From: Porphyromonadaceae bacterium
Lineage (GTDB): Bacteria > Bacteroidota > Bacteroidia > Bacteroidales > Dysgonomonadaceae
Assembly: GCA_022840285.1 (NCBI GenBank)
Contig: JALHIE010000104.1
Coordinates: 1-9,807 of the forward strand
DNA length: 9,807 bases
Direction: 5' to 3'
Position 1 is the stretch's first letter; each line of letters starts with the position of its first letter. Below the pieces are notes generated by a model. That model saw only the letters and a list, made by a program, of their open reading frames with translations. It was not told the origin of the DNA and made no database searches. Position numbers and translations under genes: made by a program. Below are positions 6,346-9,807 of the stretch, piece after piece.

Positions 6346-6657
6346 ATCAAAGCCTTACTAACTACTTGGAAAACCTATGACGGCATTGCCTTAACGCAAG
6401 AGTTGGAAAGTATTGATTTGAGCGGTTACACCGCTTATTACGGCAATGGCAGATTGTATCTGATGCACAAAGGCTTTACTACAGACAGCCTAAAAGCATT
6501 GTTGGAAAAGATAGATACTGACAAACATTTTGAACCTAAAAGCATCATCGCTTTTGGCTATCACTTGGAGAGCAAGAGTTTACGAGAGATTTCAGAAAAC
6601 GTAAAAACTTACAACAACAAGAAAAAAAGTGACATTGACTTTATAACAAGGTATTAA
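6331..6657 (+). pseudogene. mod: Detached C-terminal part of mod
   Basis: This is the displaced 3' end of mod. After the duplicated LIEDD codons it reads IKALLTTWKTYDGIALTQEL and ends ...DFITRY at TAA 6655-6657. It is in register with the upstream part once the IS and one 15-bp copy are removed (1512 bp, a multiple of three). The open frame extends left into antisense IS sequence, but that extension is accidental. No convincing start of its own is seen; the first internal Met is in LYLMHKGF. In type III Mod proteins the C-terminal region is thought to contribute to dimer and Res contacts, so its separation probably matters for assembly. Confidence 0.9.
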
Positions 6658-6658
6658 T

Positions 6659-9518
6659 ATGAAGGGATTTAATTTTGAGAAAAACCTAAACCATCAATCA
6701 CACGCAGTAGATAGCACTATTGCGGTGTTTGAGAACATTAGCCTTGTTCAGCCCACAGAAGCGGATAAGAACTACTGAAAGAACATATCCTCAAAACATC
6801 AGAGCCGTTCAAGAAGATAATGGAATAAACGAAGAGATAAAGCGAAACAGCAACATTATTGATATAATGATGGAAACGGGAACTGGTAAAACCTATACTT
6901 ATACCAAAACCATTTTTGAACTCAATAAAAACTACGGCATTTTCAAATTCATAGTCGTTGTTCCAACGCTTTCCATTAAAGCAGGAACAATTGATTTTTT
7001 GAAATCGGACAGTAGCCGTGAGCATTTCAAAGAACAATATGGCAAAACGCTTCATTTACACATTGTAGAAAGTCAGAAAAACAGCAAGAGCAAAAAATCA
7101 TTTATTCCACCGGCAGTAACTAGTTTTGTAAATGCCGGAACTTTCGAGAAAAACAGCATTCAGGTTATGATTATCAACGCAGGTATGATTAACTCTGAAA
7201 CAATGCAAAAGAGTTTTGACAAAGGTTTGTTTGACAAATACACGATTCCTTTTGATGTCGTAGGAGCAACAAAACCATTTATGATTATTGACGAGCCACA
7301 CAAATTCGGGCAAGGCAATAAGACTTGGGAGAACATTCAGAAAATGAAGCCCCAATTTATTTTACGTTATGGTGCAACTTTTCAAGGCTATGAAAACTTG
7401 ATTTACACTCTAACAGCCGTTGATTCATTCAACAGAAATTTAGTAAAGGGAGTAATCGGACACATTACAGAATTTAATGCAGGCGAAAATGCTTTAGTTA
7501 AATTGGTTGACATTAAAGGTAATGAAGCGGTATTCAAGCTAAAAGAGAACAACAAAGAAAAATCATTTCGCATAAAAGAATCTGATTCATTTGCAAAAAT
7601 CCACAGTCAAATGTCTGATTTGGTTCTTGAAAAAATAAGTGGAAAAGCAAATAATAAAATTGTCCTTTTGTCAAATGGAAAAGAGTTAAGAAAGGAAGAG
7701 TCAATCAATCCATATTCTTACGCTGCTTCATTGCAAGAAATAATGATTCAAAAGGCAATTAAGCATCATTTTGAAATTGAGAAACAACTATTGACAAGAG
7801 AAGTAAAGATTAAACCATTATCTCTTTTCTTCATTGACAATATAGACGAATACCGAAATAAAGAAGGATATATCCGCAAAACTGTTGAGCAATACATCAA
7901 AGCAGAAATTGAAGAATTGATTAAAACTGAAAAGGATGCTTTTTACAAAACTTATTTAGAAAAAACATTGATTGACCTTTCGGCAACACACGCAGGATAT
8001 TTTTCAAAAGACAATACCGAAAAAGACGAAGCCATTGAAAAAGAGATAAACGAAATTTTGCATGACAAACAGGCAATGCTTGACTTGGAAAATCCAAGAC
8101 GATTTATTTTTTCAAAATGGACGTTGCGTGAAGGTTGGGACAATCCAAACGTATTTCAGATTTGCAAACTCCGAAGCAGTGGCAGTGAAATTTCTAAACT
8201 TCAAGAAGTTGGTCGTGGTTTGCGTTTGCCTGTGAATGAATATGGCAACCGTGTAAAAGACGAACAGTTTTATTTGAACTACTTTGTTGACTTTACCGAA
8301 AGCGACTTTGTAGATAAATTGGTTAGTGAAATCAATCAGAAATCGGGAGCTATTTCTATTGAACAAGTTCCAGACAAACTTTCTGAGCAAATGATTAAAA
8401 AGATTTGCGAGTTATACGAAACAACCGAAGATGAACTTTTGGAAGTTTTGGACACGAACAACGTCATCACAAGAACAAATTCATTCAAAACAGGCGGTTT
8501 TGACTACATCAAACAAAACTATCCAAGAATCTTTGAAGGTGTTAACTCTAACAAAGTTCGCAAAGCAACCGACCCGAAAAAGAAAGTTGTAGTAAGAACA
8601 GAGAAATATCAAGAACTAAAAGACCTTTGGGAAAAACTGAATGAGAAAGTAATTCTTGAATACAAGTTTGACAACGAAGCCAATTTCAAAACTTTGTTTA
8701 CAGAGTTTTTGAAAGCACAAAAAGACAATTTCACTTCGGACGGAATTAACGAGAGAATTTCAAAAGTTGAAATCAAAGACAATAAAGCAGTTGTAAACGA
8801 ACCTGAATCTGTTCACAACCGTAAGACAGCGACTATTTCTATTATGAAATATAGCGATTTTTTGAAAGAGCTTTCAAAGATACTGAACATAAACATCGCA
8901 ACTTTGCATCAATCAATCATTGAAGCAGAAACCGACATTAATAAATATCTCAACCAAACCACACTAAGAATAATCAAACAGAACTTTGACTTTTTCTTAA
9001 TGACACAAGCCTTTGACAAGTATTCGATTGAATACAAAAAGGTTTCAAACAGCATTCATCCAACCAAGCTGACAGACGAAAAAGGAAATGTGCTGAAAGA
9101 AATTTCTGCTTCTGATGTTGGTGTTTTGTTTTCTGACGAAGATGTTGCAAACTCTTATTTCTTTGAAGAATTGTATTACGATTCTGACTTAGAGAAATCA
9201 AACATAAAGTCAGAAGTAAAAGAAGTTATTGTGTTTACCAAAATACCGAAGAACTCAATTAAAATTCCAGTTGCAGGTGGCAAATCATATTCACCTGACT
9301 TTGCCTATGTTTTGAAATTCAAAGACGGAGAGCAGAAACTAAATTTTATTGTAGAGACCAAAGACGTTAATAATATTGATGGACTTCGTAACGAAGAAAA
9401 ATTCAAAATCAAACACGCTGAAAAATTCTTTGACGGCAAAGTAAAAATTGAGTTCAAGACACAATTCAGCAACAATAAAATAGTTGACTTAATAAAAGAA
9501 CTTTCAATTAATGAATAA
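6659..9518 (+). pseudogene. res: Type III restriction subunit Res, frameshifted near its N-terminus
   Basis: Translation should start at ATG 6659, 1 nt after the mod stop. The first 39 codons (MKGFNFEKNLNHQSHAVDST and on to ADKNY) look like an authentic Res N-terminus, then TGA 6776-6778 ends the frame. The helicase continues one base over from about 6777 (ERTYPQNIRAVQED) to the stop at 9516-9518. Superfamily 2 motifs are all present: GTGKT 6879-6893, DEPH 7290-7301, YGATFQ 7368-7385, EGWDNP around 8130-8147, and GRGLRLP from 8211. The C-terminus has the PD-(D/E)XK nuclease signature, SPDF (Pro-Asp 9294-9299) and VETK (Glu 9354, Lys 9360). A TTG at 6720 gives a 932-residue frame, but its first 20 residues are out-of-frame noise. 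A one-base insertion, or a deletion of 3n+2 bases that also removed residues, both fit. A sequencing error is possible. Confidence 0.88.
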
Positions 9519-9520
9519 AG

Positions 9521-9618
9521 TAACAACAATAAGCCAACGCATTTTGCAAGCACATTGCCAAAGCCGCAAAAGCCAACGCTAAAACCAAAACCTGCAAAAG
9601 AGTGTATTATACGTTATC
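9521..9618 (+). repeat. Folded intergenic element 3 (attC-like candidate)
   Basis: This 98-bp block begins TAACAAC three bases after... the res stop codon and ends in CGTTATC (9612-9618), the same heptamer as 2701-2707. It contains GCCAACGC twice (9533-9540 and 9572-9579) and TTTTGCA/TGCAAAA arms (about 9543 and 9592). The fold is weaker than in element 2. If these are cassette boundaries, the R-M locus is one unit running from 2702 to about 9612. Confidence 0.3.
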
Positions 9619-9807
9619 AAAGTGATTTATTACGAAAAATGATTTAGTGTAGTGATTAATGGGGCTAACTCTTTGTTTAAAAAAATAGTAAAATAATTCA
9701 AATCAAAAGATTTGAATTATTCGACACCTCATTTTTAATATCAGGAACATTCCGGTTTTTACGAGAATTTCCGGCATCAGTGGAAATGGCATGAAAACTC
9801 ATTTCAC
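9619..9807. other. Right-edge non-coding stretch with TTCCGG repeats
   Basis: Apart from the hairpin at 9693-9720, no gene is seen. TTCCGG occurs twice (9750-9755 and 9769-9774), near ATTTCC/GGAAAT arms (about 9768-9786) and GTGGAAATG/CATTTCAC arms (9779-9787 and 9800-9807). This density of short inverted motifs resembles the end of a mobile element or a regulatory region that continues outside the window. I cannot assign it. Confidence 0.3.
9693..9720 (-). terminator. Perfect 12-bp hairpin, possible terminator
   Basis: ATAATTCAAATC (9693-9704) and GATTTGAATTAT (9709-9720) are perfect inverted repeats around an AAAA loop. On the minus strand the stem is followed by a T-rich run (complement of 9672-9692), which fits a terminator for a leftward gene lying beyond the right edge. 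A plus-strand terminator is less likely because the stem is followed by TCGACACCTC. The palindrome could also be a binding site. Confidence 0.4.

Noticed and set aside
6154..6657. A 167-residue plus-strand open frame as a separate gene
   Set aside because: Its first part is antisense to orfA and the IS end, and only the part after 6331 is real coding sequence (the mod C-terminus). It is a chimeric reading frame created by the insertion.
6770..6780. Programmed +1 frameshift at TAC TGA in res
   Set aside because: The geometry (skip of one base at a stop) fits, but there is no RF2-like CTT slip codon and no upstream Shine-Dalgarno-like stimulator. A plain indel or sequencing error is simpler.
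6720..9518. TTG 6720 as the true start of res
   Set aside because: The segment from 6720 to about 6776 reads well in a different frame starting at ATG 6659 (FEKNLNHQSHAVDS, IAVFENI), and the TTG frame gives an uncharacteristic Arg/Thr-rich lead-in.
1..9807. CRISPR array, tRNA or rRNA
   Set aside because: No regularly spaced direct repeats, no tRNA-like cloverleaf with a CCA or TTCRA context, and no rRNA-like sequence were seen on either strand.

Overview
The window looks like a piece of accessory genome from a Bacteroidota member. The DNA is AT-rich, ribosome binding sites are weak or A-rich, two stretches match the Bacteroidota -7 promoter element (TAnnTTTG), and the protein families fit that phylum. 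No ribosomal or other taxonomic marker is present, so the assignment rests on style only.

Layout. (1) Bases 1-1483: a possible gene end, then a two-gene unit of a small lipoprotein and a protein resembling the TraB/ChaN/EreA group. (2) 1481-1608: a folded intergenic element. (3) 1655-2572: a probable PD-(D/E)XK nuclease-like protein with a C-terminal DUF5655-like region, followed by a second folded element (2570-2707). (4) 2909-9518: a type III restriction-modification locus made of a small XRE regulator, mod and res. A third folded element (about 9521-9618) follows. (5) The right edge is non-coding, with a perfect hairpin.

The main story is layered decay of the type III system. A 1497-bp IS3-type element (4834-6330) sits inside mod and is flanked by an exact 15-bp direct repeat. 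Removing the element and one repeat copy restores a 676-codon Mod. The element's own transposase gene is broken by a 13-bp tandem duplication, and removing one copy restores an exact D-35-E catalytic spacing. Its orfA/orfB junction still carries a canonical A_AAA_AAG -1 frameshift signal. The res gene starts 1 nt after the mod stop but hits a TGA at codon 40; the helicase and nuclease frame continues one base over. As read, the locus probably does not restrict. The 577-residue truncated Mod keeps both methyltransferase motifs and could still act as an orphan methylase.

A second, more speculative layer is architectural. The three intergenic blocks each start with TAAC at or just after a stop codon, contain imperfect inverted repeats, and end in CGTTA(T/G)C. 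All non-IS genes point the same way. This resembles integron-type gene cassettes, with the nuclease-like gene and the whole R-M locus as separate cassettes.
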